Shown here: positions 1-7,672 of the stretch, piece by piece | Layout: each line of letters opens with the position of its first letter | How positions within the stretch are numbered: the first letter of the stretch is position 1 | Program-made: the position numbers and the translations under genes | Notes under the pieces: generated by a model | What the model saw: only the letters and a program-made list of their open reading frames with translations | What the model was told of the DNA's origin: nothing | Database searches by the model: none | Assembly (NCBI RefSeq): GCF_008122525.1 | Contig: NZ_VSRV01000001.1 | Span: forward strand, 1,426,001 to 1,490,000 | Direction: 5' to 3' | Source: Marinomonas sp. IMCC 4694 | Lineage (GTDB): Bacteria > Pseudomonadota > Gammaproteobacteria > Pseudomonadales > Marinomonadaceae | DNA: 64,000 bases

Positions 1-1
1 T

Positions 2-226
2 GCGAGTGCGTCTTTTAGCCCAGCGGAAATCGACTCAGTGCATTGCCCGGTGGGGTTGGCCGAAATAGAAGGTAAAAAGCCATTTGAAATCGCCATCTCG
101 ATCGCAGGGCAGATTATTCAAGTCACTCAAGAGAAAGTATCAATGACAACGCCTACGAAAAAGCTGAGTGGCCTCACATGGAAAGCCATTAACCATGCTT
201 TAAATGAGGAAAAAGCCCAGGCATAG
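2..226 (+). CDS. XdhC-family accessory protein, C-terminal fragment
   Basis: The reading frame is open from the first bases of the window, so this is the 3' end of a gene that starts upstream. The visible 74 residues contain a histidine-cysteine-proline-valine-glycine-leucine stretch followed by a glycine-lysine-lysine-proline-phenylalanine-glutamate-isoleucine-alanine-isoleucine-serine segment. This resembles the conserved C-terminal end of the XdhC Rossmann domain (usually HxPIGL...KTPEEIAISI). XdhC proteins bind molybdenum cofactor and help insert its sulfurated form into xanthine dehydrogenase. The last 30 residues are polar and look like an unconserved tail. The family call rests on this short motif only, and no xanthine dehydrogenase subunit is visible here. 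Confidence 0.6.
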   Translation, partial: ASASFSPAEIDSVHCPVGLAEIEGKKPFEIAISIAGQIIQVTQEKVSMTTPTKKLSGLTWKAINHALNEEKAQA

Positions 227-347
227 GCTATTTGTCGGTCGTAGCAGGGCCAATCATCGCTCGACTCTGAAGTCACTCCATTTTTTGGAATCCATTTTCA
301 AGTCCGAAGGCGTTAAGGTGTCGATTGTTTTAGGAAAAAAGCGGTGA
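204..347 (+). CDS. Small ORF overlapping the XdhC end, possible gene remnant
   Basis: An ATG at 204 opens a 47-codon frame that overlaps the end of the XdhC-like gene by 23 bases and stops at 345-347. The product begins with a basic segment, then a glycine-arginine-serine-arginine stretch and a hydrophobic end reading VSIVLG. XdhC genes are often followed by a MobA-like nucleotidyltransferase whose N-terminus carries a similar GRS motif and a VxVVLG strand. This could therefore be a remnant of one, but the match is loose. It may also be a chance frame. No convincing ribosome binding site is visible. Confidence 0.2.
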   Translation: MRKKPRHRLFVGRSRANHRSTLKSLHFLESIFKSEGVKVSIVLGKKR

Positions 348-396
348 GTTTGTTAGAGTCTGTCGTTCGTTAAAAATAAGGTAGCCTTTCTGTATT

Positions 397-1734
397 ATGC
401 CCATTAGACGTTTATTTGGTTCATTGCCTGCGTTTGCCGTGGACCCCAACCAGTTCCATGTTTTGCCATCCGCCCTTGGTTTTCGAGAATATGTCTTAAA
501 TGCGATCCGCAATGCAACCTCTAGGATCTATCTTGTAGCACTTTATCTTGAAGATGATGAAGCGGGCCGAGAAATTTTAACCGCGGCTTATGAGGCTAAG
601 CAGCGAAACCCTCGTTTAGACGTGGCTATTTGTGTGGACTGGCACCGTGCTCAGCGTGGTTTAATCGGCGCCAAAAATGGTACAGGTAATGCGGCCATGT
701 ATCAGGCATTTGCTGATAAATTCCCGCATCCTATTCCTGTCTATGGTGTACCAGTACGCAATCGTGAAGTGTTTGGTGTCCTGCATTTGAAAGGTTGTGT
801 TATCGACGACTCTGTAATTTACAGCGGGGCCAGTTTTAATAATGTTTACTTGCATTTTCATGATCGTTATCGCTTTGATCGTTATCATGTTATTCAGCAT
901 ACGGCGTTGGCCAATAGCATAGCGGAATTTATTCAATACGACCTGATAGATCACCCAGCAGTTCAAGATTTATCTCACAGATTGTTGCCGACGACTAAGG
1001 CGCTAAAACCTGCGATTCGACAGTTTCGTTTAGCTTTGGGTAAAGCGACGTATCGGGTTGATAATCAACCAGTGAGTGAAGGTCAAGTGGCGGTAACGCC
1101 TTTGGTGGGGGTGGGTCGACGGGGTAATGATCTCAATCAAACGATTATTACTATGCTGGTGCAAGCCGTCGACGAATTGGTGTTGTGTACGCCTTATTTT
1201 AATTTACCTAAAGTGGTGCTCAGGGAGATTAAACGGGCAATAAAACGTGGCGTTAAAGTGAGCATTGTTGTCGGTGATAAAAAGGCGAATGATTTTTATA
1301 TCGCGCCAGACCAGCCTTTTAAAGCGATCAGCGGCCTGCCCTATTTGTATGAGATGAACTTGCGTAAATTTGCCGCGGTAAATGAGCGTCATATTGCCTC
1401 GGGCCAGTTGTCGATTCATTTATGGAAGCATGGCGGCAATAGCTTTCACTTGAAAGGTTTGTGGGTAGATCGCCGTATCATGTTGCTGACGGGGAACAAT
1501 GTTAACCCAAGGGCATGGGCACTTGATCTGGAAAATGGCTTGCTGATTAACGACCCCAAGCAACACTTGTTGGCTAAGTTTAGCGAAGAATTCGATACTA
1601 TTTACCAGCATACCCAGCGTATTGACTCGCTTAGTCAATTTGAAGTAATGGATGATTACCCTGCCAAAGTTCAGCGCTTGTTAAAAAAAGTGATTCGCAC
1701 CCGAGCCGATAGGCTGCTTAAACGTATCCTTTGA
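397..1734 (+). CDS. pssA: CDP-diacylglycerol--serine O-phosphatidyltransferase (type I, PLD superfamily)
   Basis: PssA joins CDP-diacylglycerol and L-serine to give phosphatidylserine, the precursor of phosphatidylethanolamine. It acts at the inner membrane surface. The 445-residue protein has the two HKD motifs of the phospholipase D superfamily: H130-K132-D137 followed by SGASFNNVY, and H351-K353-D358 followed by TGNNVNPRAW. The second is the typical asparagine-rich signature of the E. coli-type enzyme, which has about 451 residues. There is no signal peptide, as expected for a peripheral enzyme. The partner decarboxylase gene psd lies at about 17 kb on the other strand. A bidirectional terminator separates pssA from convergent gbcA. 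Confidence 0.93.
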   Translation: MPIRRLFGSLPAFAVDPNQFHVLPSALGFREYVLNAIRNATSRIYLVALYLEDDEAGREILTAAYEAKQRNPRLDVAICVDWHRAQRGLIGAKNGTGNAAMYQAFADKFPHPIPVYGVPVRNREVFGVLHLKGCVIDDSVIYSGASFNNVYLHFHDRYRFDRYHVIQHTALANSIAEFIQYDLIDHPAVQDLSHRLLPTTKALKPAIRQFRLALGKATYRVDNQPVSEGQVAVTPLVGVGRRGNDLNQTIITMLVQAVDELVLCTPYFNLPKVVLREIKRAIKRGVKVSIVVGDKKANDFYIAPDQPFKAISGLPYLYEMNLRKFAAVNERHIASGQLSIHLWKHGGNSFHLKGLWVDRRIMLLTGNNVNPRAWALDLENGLLINDPKQHLLAKFSEEFDTIYQHTQRIDSLSQFEVMDDYPAKVQRLLKKVIRTRADRLLKRIL

Positions 1735-1760
1735 TTGCGCTGCACCGAGACAGTAAGCAA

Positions 1761-1787
1761 CATAAAAAAGCGAATCGCTTTTTTATG
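1761..1787. terminator. Bidirectional terminator between pssA and gbcA
   Basis: A near-perfect palindrome has arms CATAAAAAAGCGA and TCGCTTTTTTATG. It gives an A-rich/GC stem with a T-run on either strand and lies between two convergent genes. Confidence 0.75.
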
Positions 1788-1797
1788 TTTAGTGTGA

Positions 1798-3078
1798 TTA
1801 GAGCGACGTTGCGCGTAGGTTTTTTTGTATCGTATCTGAATACCAGTCTAGGAAGTTGATCACGCCAAATTCGAACGTTTCAGAATAGGGTCCTGGCTGG
1901 TAACCGATGGAGTTAATGCCCTGCTGGTTGCGTTCACCTAATATTTTATCTTGTTCGTTCGTGGCATCCCAAACTTGACGCAGTTTTTCTGGATCGTAGT
2001 CGACGCCTTCAATTGCGTCTTTATGCACAAACCATTTTGTCGTGACGATGCTTTCTTGGGCCGATACGGGAAGCACGCGAAAAACAATAAAGTGATCGGA
2101 CTGCATGTGGTTCCATGAGTTTGGTAAATGCAAAATTCGCATTGAACCTAACTCGGGATTTTTGATGCGTCCCAGCATTTTAGTGCAGGCGGATGAGCCA
2201 TCGATGGTCATGACTTTGGTTTCTTTTTTCAGCGGCATGCGCACGATGCGATTGCGCTGAACCGCCCCAAAGCTTCTGTGCTTATGTGGAATTCCTTCTT
2301 GATCCCATTTTTCAGCTTGAGCATTGTAATGGTCGTGAAATTCTTGAGGTGCACGAGGGTCTTCGGTGTCATCCCATTCAAGCAAGGTGTTGAGCAGTTC
2401 AGGATGGCTGCCGGCACAGTGATAGCACTCTCGGTTATTTTCGAGTACCAGTTTCCAGTTTGCTTTTTCGTGCATGGTGGATTCTACCGCGAGCTTGGTG
2501 TTTTCAACGTCGTAGGGTTCCATATATTCGTCAAGAGTGGCTAAGAAGTCATCAAAGCCATCATCTGGGGCGGTTTTGCCGAGGCAAACAAAAATAAACC
2601 CACCTGCTGTTTTGCAAAAAGTCGACTTTAAACCATGTTGTTTAAGATCAAACCCTGCGTTCATTTCGGTGCCAGCGAACAGTAAATTGCCTTTTAGGTC
2701 ATATGTCCATTGGTGATAGGGGCAAACAAGATTCGCAACTTTACCACGATGTTGAGTGCAAATAACGGAGCCACGGTGACGGCATGTGTTGTGAAAAGCA
2801 TTAATGTTGCCTTCAGCATCACGCACAATAAGCACCGGGTTCTGCCCAATGTCGACAGTGAAATAATCGCCTTTTTTAGGGATTTCACTGCTCATGCCTA
2901 CAAACAACCATTCTTTGTGAAAGACTTCTTCCATGTCAATTTTGAACATGTATGGGTCATTGTAGAGTGGAGCGTCTAACGAATAGTTACTAGAGCGTTG
3001 TGCCAGCCATTTTGTCATGGCGGTTTTCGCGTCCTCTAAAGAGGCATGGCGTGTATTAAGTAGGTCATGTTGATTCAT
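1798..3078 (-). CDS. gbcA: Glycine betaine monooxygenase, Rieske oxygenase subunit
   Basis: GbcA is the oxygenase half of the enzyme that removes one methyl group from glycine betaine, giving dimethylglycine and formaldehyde with O2. From the ATG at 3078 the protein has 426 residues. The Rieske [2Fe-2S] ligands are C99-x-H101 and C119-x2-H122 (CPYHQW). The mononuclear iron motif is H220-x4-H225 within ECYHCAGSH. A longer frame with a TTG start at 3099 exists, but it has no ribosome binding site, whereas AAGG precedes the chosen ATG. The reductase gbcB starts divergently about 310 bases away and the regulator gbdR follows it, matching the betaine catabolism genes known in Pseudomonas. Confidence 0.92.
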   Translation of the reverse strand: MNQHDLLNTRHASLEDAKTAMTKWLAQRSSNYSLDAPLYNDPYMFKIDMEEVFHKEWLFVGMSSEIPKKGDYFTVDIGQNPVLIVRDAEGNINAFHNTCRHRGSVICTQHRGKVANLVCPYHQWTYDLKGNLLFAGTEMNAGFDLKQHGLKSTFCKTAGGFIFVCLGKTAPDDGFDDFLATLDEYMEPYDVENTKLAVESTMHEKANWKLVLENNRECYHCAGSHPELLNTLLEWDDTEDPRAPQEFHDHYNAQAEKWDQEGIPHKHRSFGAVQRNRIVRMPLKKETKVMTIDGSSACTKMLGRIKNPELGSMRILHLPNSWNHMQSDHFIVFRVLPVSAQESIVTTKWFVHKDAIEGVDYDPEKLRQVWDATNEQDKILGERNQQGINSIGYQPGPYSETFEFGVINFLDWYSDTIQKNLRATSL

Positions 3079-3387
3079 CTTTCTGGGCCTTAATGACAAA
3101 AAGATTAATGGACTGATTAACAGCGTTCTGTCTTGTTCCGACCCATTTATAGTCGCTTATATAGAGTGTAAAAAAATGACCATTCACGACATCCGAAGCT
3201 ACATAAATCGACCCGCTAAGGTACATGCTTCCTAGGCTTGGCTGCCATGAGCAACTTATTGTCGCTTAGAGTTAATTTGTCAAAACCGACTTTACCCAAA
3301 ATGGCTCGAAAGAAGGCGCTGGTCGATTAGGTGCTGAACTTTAGAGACTCATTTTTTGCCACTTTACATCAACCAAGGGATTCCAAT
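3079..3387. promoter_or_regulatory. Divergent gbcA/gbcB control region
   Basis: This 309-base non-coding stretch must hold both divergent promoters. The 8-mer GTCGCTTA occurs twice in the same orientation, at 3152-3159 and 3261-3268. ACCAAGGGATT at about 3373 supplies the gbcB ribosome binding site. In Pseudomonas this kind of region is activated by GbdR bound to betaine or dimethylglycine. I cannot place a GbdR site with confidence here. Confidence 0.5.
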
Positions 3388-4515
3388 ATGACCCACACTT
3401 CTTCTGCCATGGTGAACGCGGATTATTTAGCGCCAGTAAACACTCAAACTTGGGTAAATGGGCGTCATAATGTGCGTTGTGTCAAAGTAATCCATGAAAC
3501 ATGGGATGTAAAAACGTTTTGTTTTATGGCGCAGCAACCAGTGATGTTCTTCTTCAAGCCTGGCCAGTTTGTTACGTTGGAGTTGGAGGTTGAGGGTAAG
3601 CAGGTAATGCGCTCTTACACTATCTCAAGCTCACCTTCTGTACCATACAGTTTTTCTATCACGGTGAAACGTGTGCCTGGCGGTGAAGTATCGAATTGGT
3701 TGCATGACAATATGGAAGTTGGTAATGAGCTGGCGGTGCATGGCCCTGTTGGTCAGTTCAATTGTATCGACTTTCCTGCTGAGAAAGTGCTGTTGTTATC
3801 GGGCGGCGTGGGTATTACGCCCGTGATGTCAATGGCACGCTGGTGGTTTGATACGAATGCCGATGTTGACATGACGTTTATTCACAGCGCCCGTTCCCCC
3901 AGAGATGTTATCTACACGCGTGAGCTGGATCATATGGCGGCTCGATTAGACAATTTTGGGCTATACCTCATTGTAGAGCGCATGGAAAATGGTTTGCCTT
4001 GGCAAGGTTACCGAGGCTATTTAGACGCCGCTAAACTGGACATGATATCTCCTGACTTTATGGAGCGAGAAATTTACTGCTGTGGTCCAGCCCCTTACAT
4101 GAAAGCGGTGCGAACACTGCTTTTGGCTCGTGGGTTTGATATGTCGCATTATCATGAAGAGTCCTTTGGTGCCACGCCTGCCAGCATCGTAGAAGATGCG
4201 TTGGAGCAAGCGGAAGTGGCACTGGCAGAAGCGGAAGCGGTAAATCAAGACGATCTATTACGCATTGAGTTCGTGGGAAGTGGCAAGAGCATTCAAATTG
4301 GAGCGGGTGAAACTTTGCACAATGCCGCGGCAAAATTAGATCTGATGATTCCGAAAGCGTGTGGCATGGGTATCTGTGGTACTTGTAAAGTGCTGATAAC
4401 CGAAGGTGAAACTCAGATGGATCATAACGGTGGTATTACGGATGAAGACGTTGAGGCGGGCTATGTTTTATCTTGCTGTACCGTGGCTAAAACCAATGTT
4501 GTGATTGAATTCTAG
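3388..4515 (+). CDS. gbcB: Glycine betaine monooxygenase, ferredoxin reductase subunit
   Basis: GbcB passes electrons from NAD(P)H through FAD and a [2Fe-2S] centre to the Rieske oxygenase GbcA. The 375 residues hold an FAD-binding barrel (RSYTISSSP), an NAD(P)-binding domain (LLLSGGVGITPVMS, later CCGPAPYM) and a C-terminal plant-type ferredoxin domain with ligands C325-x4-C330-x2-C333-x29-C363. The domain order is that of the Hmp/VanB-type reductases. I chose the ATG at 3388 because AAGGGA lies 7 bases upstream. A longer GTG-initiated frame from 3331 lacks such a site and adds an atypical N-terminus. An acidic, alanine-rich linker joins the reductase and ferredoxin parts. Confidence 0.92.
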   Translation: MTHTSSAMVNADYLAPVNTQTWVNGRHNVRCVKVIHETWDVKTFCFMAQQPVMFFFKPGQFVTLELEVEGKQVMRSYTISSSPSVPYSFSITVKRVPGGEVSNWLHDNMEVGNELAVHGPVGQFNCIDFPAEKVLLLSGGVGITPVMSMARWWFDTNADVDMTFIHSARSPRDVIYTRELDHMAARLDNFGLYLIVERMENGLPWQGYRGYLDAAKLDMISPDFMEREIYCCGPAPYMKAVRTLLLARGFDMSHYHEESFGATPASIVEDALEQAEVALAEAEAVNQDDLLRIEFVGSGKSIQIGAGETLHNAAAKLDLMIPKACGMGICGTCKVLITEGETQMDHNGGITDEDVEAGYVLSCCTVAKTNVVIEF

Positions 4516-4719
4516 ATTGGTGTTGCTTAGATTTAACGCTGTTTAATTAAACCGAAATTCTGATCGATTTTGGTGCGTGCTTTAAATAGTTTTTATTGAT
4601 TTTAGTAAAAATTAACGCGATTCTGATTGATGTTGAGAAGCTTTTTATTGTCTCTTTTTGTGGCGTGAGGGCTTTTTTTTGTATTTCCTTAAAAATAATA
4701 AACGTGTTTTTATGGCTGT

Positions 4720-4760
4720 TGGAGTATTTTCCAGAAATATGGTCTGGATTTTGCTCTCCA
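4720..4760. promoter_or_regulatory. Nested dyad upstream of gbdR
   Basis: Two pairs of inverted half-sites are nested: TGGAG (4720-4724) with CTCCA (4756-4760), and CCAGA (4731-4735) with TCTGG (4743-4747). The structure ends 28 bases before the gbdR start codon. It could be an operator or a leader hairpin. Its role is inferred from position only. Confidence 0.4.
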
Positions 4761-4788
4761 TAAAAAACACACATATGAGGGCACTAAT

Positions 4789-5901
4789 ATGGCAATGGCG
4801 AACAGCACTAATTTGGCTTTTGATGCACGAAGTACAACAAAAGTAGGTTTTTTATTACTTGATCAGTTTACGATGATTGCGTTGGCATCTTCTATAGAGC
4901 CGCTGCGAATGGCAAATCAGCTATCGGCTGAGGAGCTTTATAGTTGGAGTTTGATTTCTGAAAATGGAAAGCCCGTTACAGCAAGTGATGGGTTAATATT
5001 GACGCCAGACATGTCTATTGAGGGCAGTGAAGTCTTCGATTTAGTCATTGTTGCGGGTGGCGTTGACATCACTCGCACGTTTACTGTAAAGCAGGTTTCT
5101 TGGTTGATTAAACAATCACGTAAAGGCGGCCAGCTTGGCGGTATTTGTACAGGGGCCTATGTACTCGCTCATGCAGGGTTATTAAACGGTTATCAATGCA
5201 GTGTTCATTGGGAGTGTTTAACCGCGTTGCAGGAGGCCTTTCCTAAAGTTAATAGCAACAATAAACTCTTCTCAATTGACAAGGATCGGCTTACTTCGTC
5301 TGGAGGCAGTGCGCCAATGGACATGTTTTTAAACATGATTACTAAGCAGCATGGTCCCAAATTAACCAATGCTATTTCGGACATGTTTATCTGTGATCGT
5401 ATTCGAAATGAGTCTGATCAGCAGCGCATGCCAGCCCGTCAATTCAGTAGTGTGGGTGTGTGTACACCCAAGCTAGTGGATGTGATCGAGTTAATGGAAA
5501 ACAACTTAGAAGAGCCGATTGAGCTAGATGAACTAGCGAGCTTTGTTGACGTCTCTCGCCGTCAGATTGAGCGCATGTTTCATCGTCATTTAGATTGTTC
5601 ACCTTCGCGTTATTATTTACGATTACGATTAGAAAGAGCACGTAAATTGTTGAAACAATCAAACATGTCTATTGTGGAGATTTCCATGGCGTGTGGCTTT
5701 ATTTCAACACCTCACTTCAGTCGGTGCTACCGCAAACATATTGGTGTCTCGCCACGTGATGAGCGAAAAACGGCGTGGAAAGTGGAAGCCGTTGCCCCGC
5801 TCCCGATTGACAGCAATACCCCCATCCCATTCACTCCACATGCGCAAGATGCACTCAGTAAATCTCATACTGAACCCAGCTACGGCTCCGTAGCAGTTTG
5901 A
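4789..5901 (+). CDS. gbdR: GbdR-type AraC-family regulator with glutamine amidotransferase-like domain
   Basis: The 370-residue protein has an N-terminal DJ-1/PfpI-like glutamine amidotransferase fold (about 17-190) used here as a ligand sensor, with the elbow GGICTGAYVLA. The C-terminal AraC-type double helix-turn-helix (about 225-330) reads ASFVDVSRRQIERMF and ISMACGFISTPHFSRCYRKHIGVSPRDER. GbdR and its relative ArgR/CdhR-type proteins activate catabolic genes when betaine or a related amino acid binds. Placement next to gbcA/gbcB makes GbdR the best call. GAGG lies 8 bases before the ATG. The last 40 residues are a proline/serine-rich tail. Confidence 0.85.
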   Translation: MAMANSTNLAFDARSTTKVGFLLLDQFTMIALASSIEPLRMANQLSAEELYSWSLISENGKPVTASDGLILTPDMSIEGSEVFDLVIVAGGVDITRTFTVKQVSWLIKQSRKGGQLGGICTGAYVLAHAGLLNGYQCSVHWECLTALQEAFPKVNSNNKLFSIDKDRLTSSGGSAPMDMFLNMITKQHGPKLTNAISDMFICDRIRNESDQQRMPARQFSSVGVCTPKLVDVIELMENNLEEPIELDELASFVDVSRRQIERMFHRHLDCSPSRYYLRLRLERARKLLKQSNMSIVEISMACGFISTPHFSRCYRKHIGVSPRDERKTAWKVEAVAPLPIDSNTPIPFTPHAQDALSKSHTEPSYGSVAV

Positions 5902-5940
5902 ACATGAAGCGTCTTGATCAGTGAGAAGCAAGTGATTTGG

Positions 5941-5984
5941 TGTCAGCATTATGGTGACATAAAGAGGCGACAGGCTCTTTTTTT
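5941..5984 (+). terminator. Probable terminator after gbdR
   Basis: AAAGAG and CTCTTT flank an 8-base loop and run into seven T residues. A second short dyad, TGTCA/TGACA (5941-5959), lies just upstream. The stem is short, so termination may be partial. Confidence 0.5.
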
Positions 5985-6032
5985 ATTCATATAATCATGA
6001 TGACAAATTGTTGTGTTTTCATTTAACAGGAA

Positions 6033-6833
6033 ATGACTATAGTGAACGCTTTTTTTAAAGTCTTTTGTAATCGCTCTATTAGGCTGGTTGGTAATCTTGT
6101 TAAGGTCGCCTCTTATCCTTTTCATTTCTTTTTGCCTCGTGTTCGTTTTACCATTCCGGTGTATTCCGCAGCGAAAATTCGCTCCAGACCGGAATCCAAA
6201 GTCCCCAGCGTAATTTGGCAAACCAACTACTCTAATCGTTCTGCCTTGCCTGTTTATGTAAATTATCTTTTTAATCGTTTGTTGTCTCTTGATTACGAAT
6301 ACCGTTACGTTAGTACAGAAGATCGTGAAATTTTCATGCGGGAACATGCCCCTAAAGATGTTTATCTTGCTTATCTAAAATTAAACGATGGCGCTGCTCA
6401 AGCCGACTTGTGGCGTGTTACTTGTCTTTATATCAATGGGGGCATTTATATGGATATTGATGCCAGCTTGGTTTGGCCGCTGCGTTTCCTAGTGAAGAAA
6501 GACGTTGAGGTGCTTTACATTAAGTTCAAAAAAGACGACAAGGAGTTCACTAATTATTTTTTAGCGACGGCGCCGGGTAATTCAGACTACAAAAGTATCA
6601 TAGACAAAATTGTTTATAATATTGATCACCATGACGCGTTGGAAAGAAAAGGGGTCTATCATACGACAGGCCCCTCAGTTTTTAATGAAGTGCTTGAAGG
6701 TAAGGTGGTTAATAGCGCCAAACGCGGACATGTTTGTATTCAGGGTGCCTTTACGAATGAGTATTTTCAGTACCTCGACAAGCCCCGAGGCAAGTGGACT
6801 CATTTAAGTGACGATGAGGTCATTAAAAAATAG
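6033..6833 (+). CDS. GT32-type sugar transferase with DXD motif
   Basis: The protein has 266 residues. The central segment AAQADLWRVTCLYINGGIYMDID is the hallmark of the DXD sugar-binding family that includes OCH1-like mannosyltransferases and bacterial capsule or LPS transferases. The metal-binding aspartates are D141 and D143. An N-terminal hydrophobic stretch (about 17-45) may associate with the membrane. Donor and acceptor are unknown, and no other polysaccharide gene is near. The gene is flanked by hairpins on both sides, so it looks monocistronic. The ATG sits very close to an AGGA box. A GTG three codons later (6042) has better spacing and is an alternative start. The A+T-rich codon use suggests possible acquisition, which I did not measure. 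Confidence 0.8.
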   Translation: MTIVNAFFKVFCNRSIRLVGNLVKVASYPFHFFLPRVRFTIPVYSAAKIRSRPESKVPSVIWQTNYSNRSALPVYVNYLFNRLLSLDYEYRYVSTEDREIFMREHAPKDVYLAYLKLNDGAAQADLWRVTCLYINGGIYMDIDASLVWPLRFLVKKDVEVLYIKFKKDDKEFTNYFLATAPGNSDYKSIIDKIVYNIDHHDALERKGVYHTTGPSVFNEVLEGKVVNSAKRGHVCIQGAFTNEYFQYLDKPRGKWTHLSDDEVIKK

Positions 6834-6851
6834 CCTAGTGCTTTGGTAATA

Positions 6852-6885
6852 AGTCGGCTGGTAGCAGCCGACTATGAGAATTTTT
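6852..6885 (+). terminator. Hairpin terminator after the GT32 gene
   Basis: A perfect 9-base stem AGTCGGCTG/CAGCCGACT with loop GTAG is followed, after ATGAGAA, by five T residues. The gap before the T-run makes it imperfect. Confidence 0.55.
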
Positions 6886-6991
6886 GCCAGTCAACGTCAA
6901 AGTGCGTTTCATCTTTTTTTCATTTTTTTATCTTCCTGTTTGTCTTATATTAACGATCTTTATTGTTTTGATTTGATTTACTGAGATTGAT

Positions 6992-7672
6992 ATGAAGCTG
7001 CTGTTAGTGGAAGACCATAAAGATATAGCTGGAGTGATTTTTGATTATTTCGAGATCAAAGGGTATGTTTTAGACTATGCAAACAATGGCATTCAGGGTT
7101 ATGAGTTGGCAAAGAGTGGCCATTATGATGCTATTATTTTAGATGTCATGTTGCCTAAGATGGACGGGTTGAGCGTGTGTAAATCACTGCGTGAAGTCGG
7201 GATCGATACTCCTATTTTGATGTTGACAGCGCGAGACACGAAAGACGATATATTGTCAGGTTTTACGCATTTTGCGGACGATTACTTGGTTAAGCCTTTT
7301 GATTTAGACATTCTTGACTCTCGCTTGCAGGCGCTAGTGAGGCGTCATAAAGGTTGTGTTGCGAACCGTACTTTGACGTACGCTACGCTGTCACTCGATA
7401 TGAACACTCGTATGTTGTTTCGTGATGGCGATGTTTGCGCTTTAAATCCTTCCCAGTTTACGATTCTAAAATGCCTTATTCAGAAGGCACCTAACGTGGT
7501 TTCCCGAAATGAAATTTGCGACGCCTTATGGCAGGATGAAGAGCCCGACAGCAAAGTTTTGCGCAGCCATATTTATCAACTTCGTCGTTTAATTGATCGT
7601 CCATTTGATCATGCTTACCTAAAAACGGTGTCTAAAGTTGGGTATCGCCTGGTTGCGGAGGGGGAGGAGTGA
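6992..7672 (+). CDS. OmpR-family response regulator
   Basis: The 226-residue protein has a receiver domain with acidic pair E7-D8, phospho-acceptor D51 (ILDVMLPKMDG), T79 and K101 (LVKPFD). The C-terminal winged helix (about 130-222) ends in SHIYQLRRLIDRPFDHAYLKTVSKVGYRLV. It is co-transcribed with the sensor kinase that follows and overlaps it by 4 bases. Target genes are unknown. The nearest candidate is the GT32 gene upstream or the pair itself. GATTGAT lies before the ATG, and the upstream region is very T-rich. Confidence 0.9.
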   Translation: MKLLLVEDHKDIAGVIFDYFEIKGYVLDYANNGIQGYELAKSGHYDAIILDVMLPKMDGLSVCKSLREVGIDTPILMLTARDTKDDILSGFTHFADDYLVKPFDLDILDSRLQALVRRHKGCVANRTLTYATLSLDMNTRMLFRDGDVCALNPSQFTILKCLIQKAPNVVSRNEICDALWQDEEPDSKVLRSHIYQLRRLIDRPFDHAYLKTVSKVGYRLVAEGEE

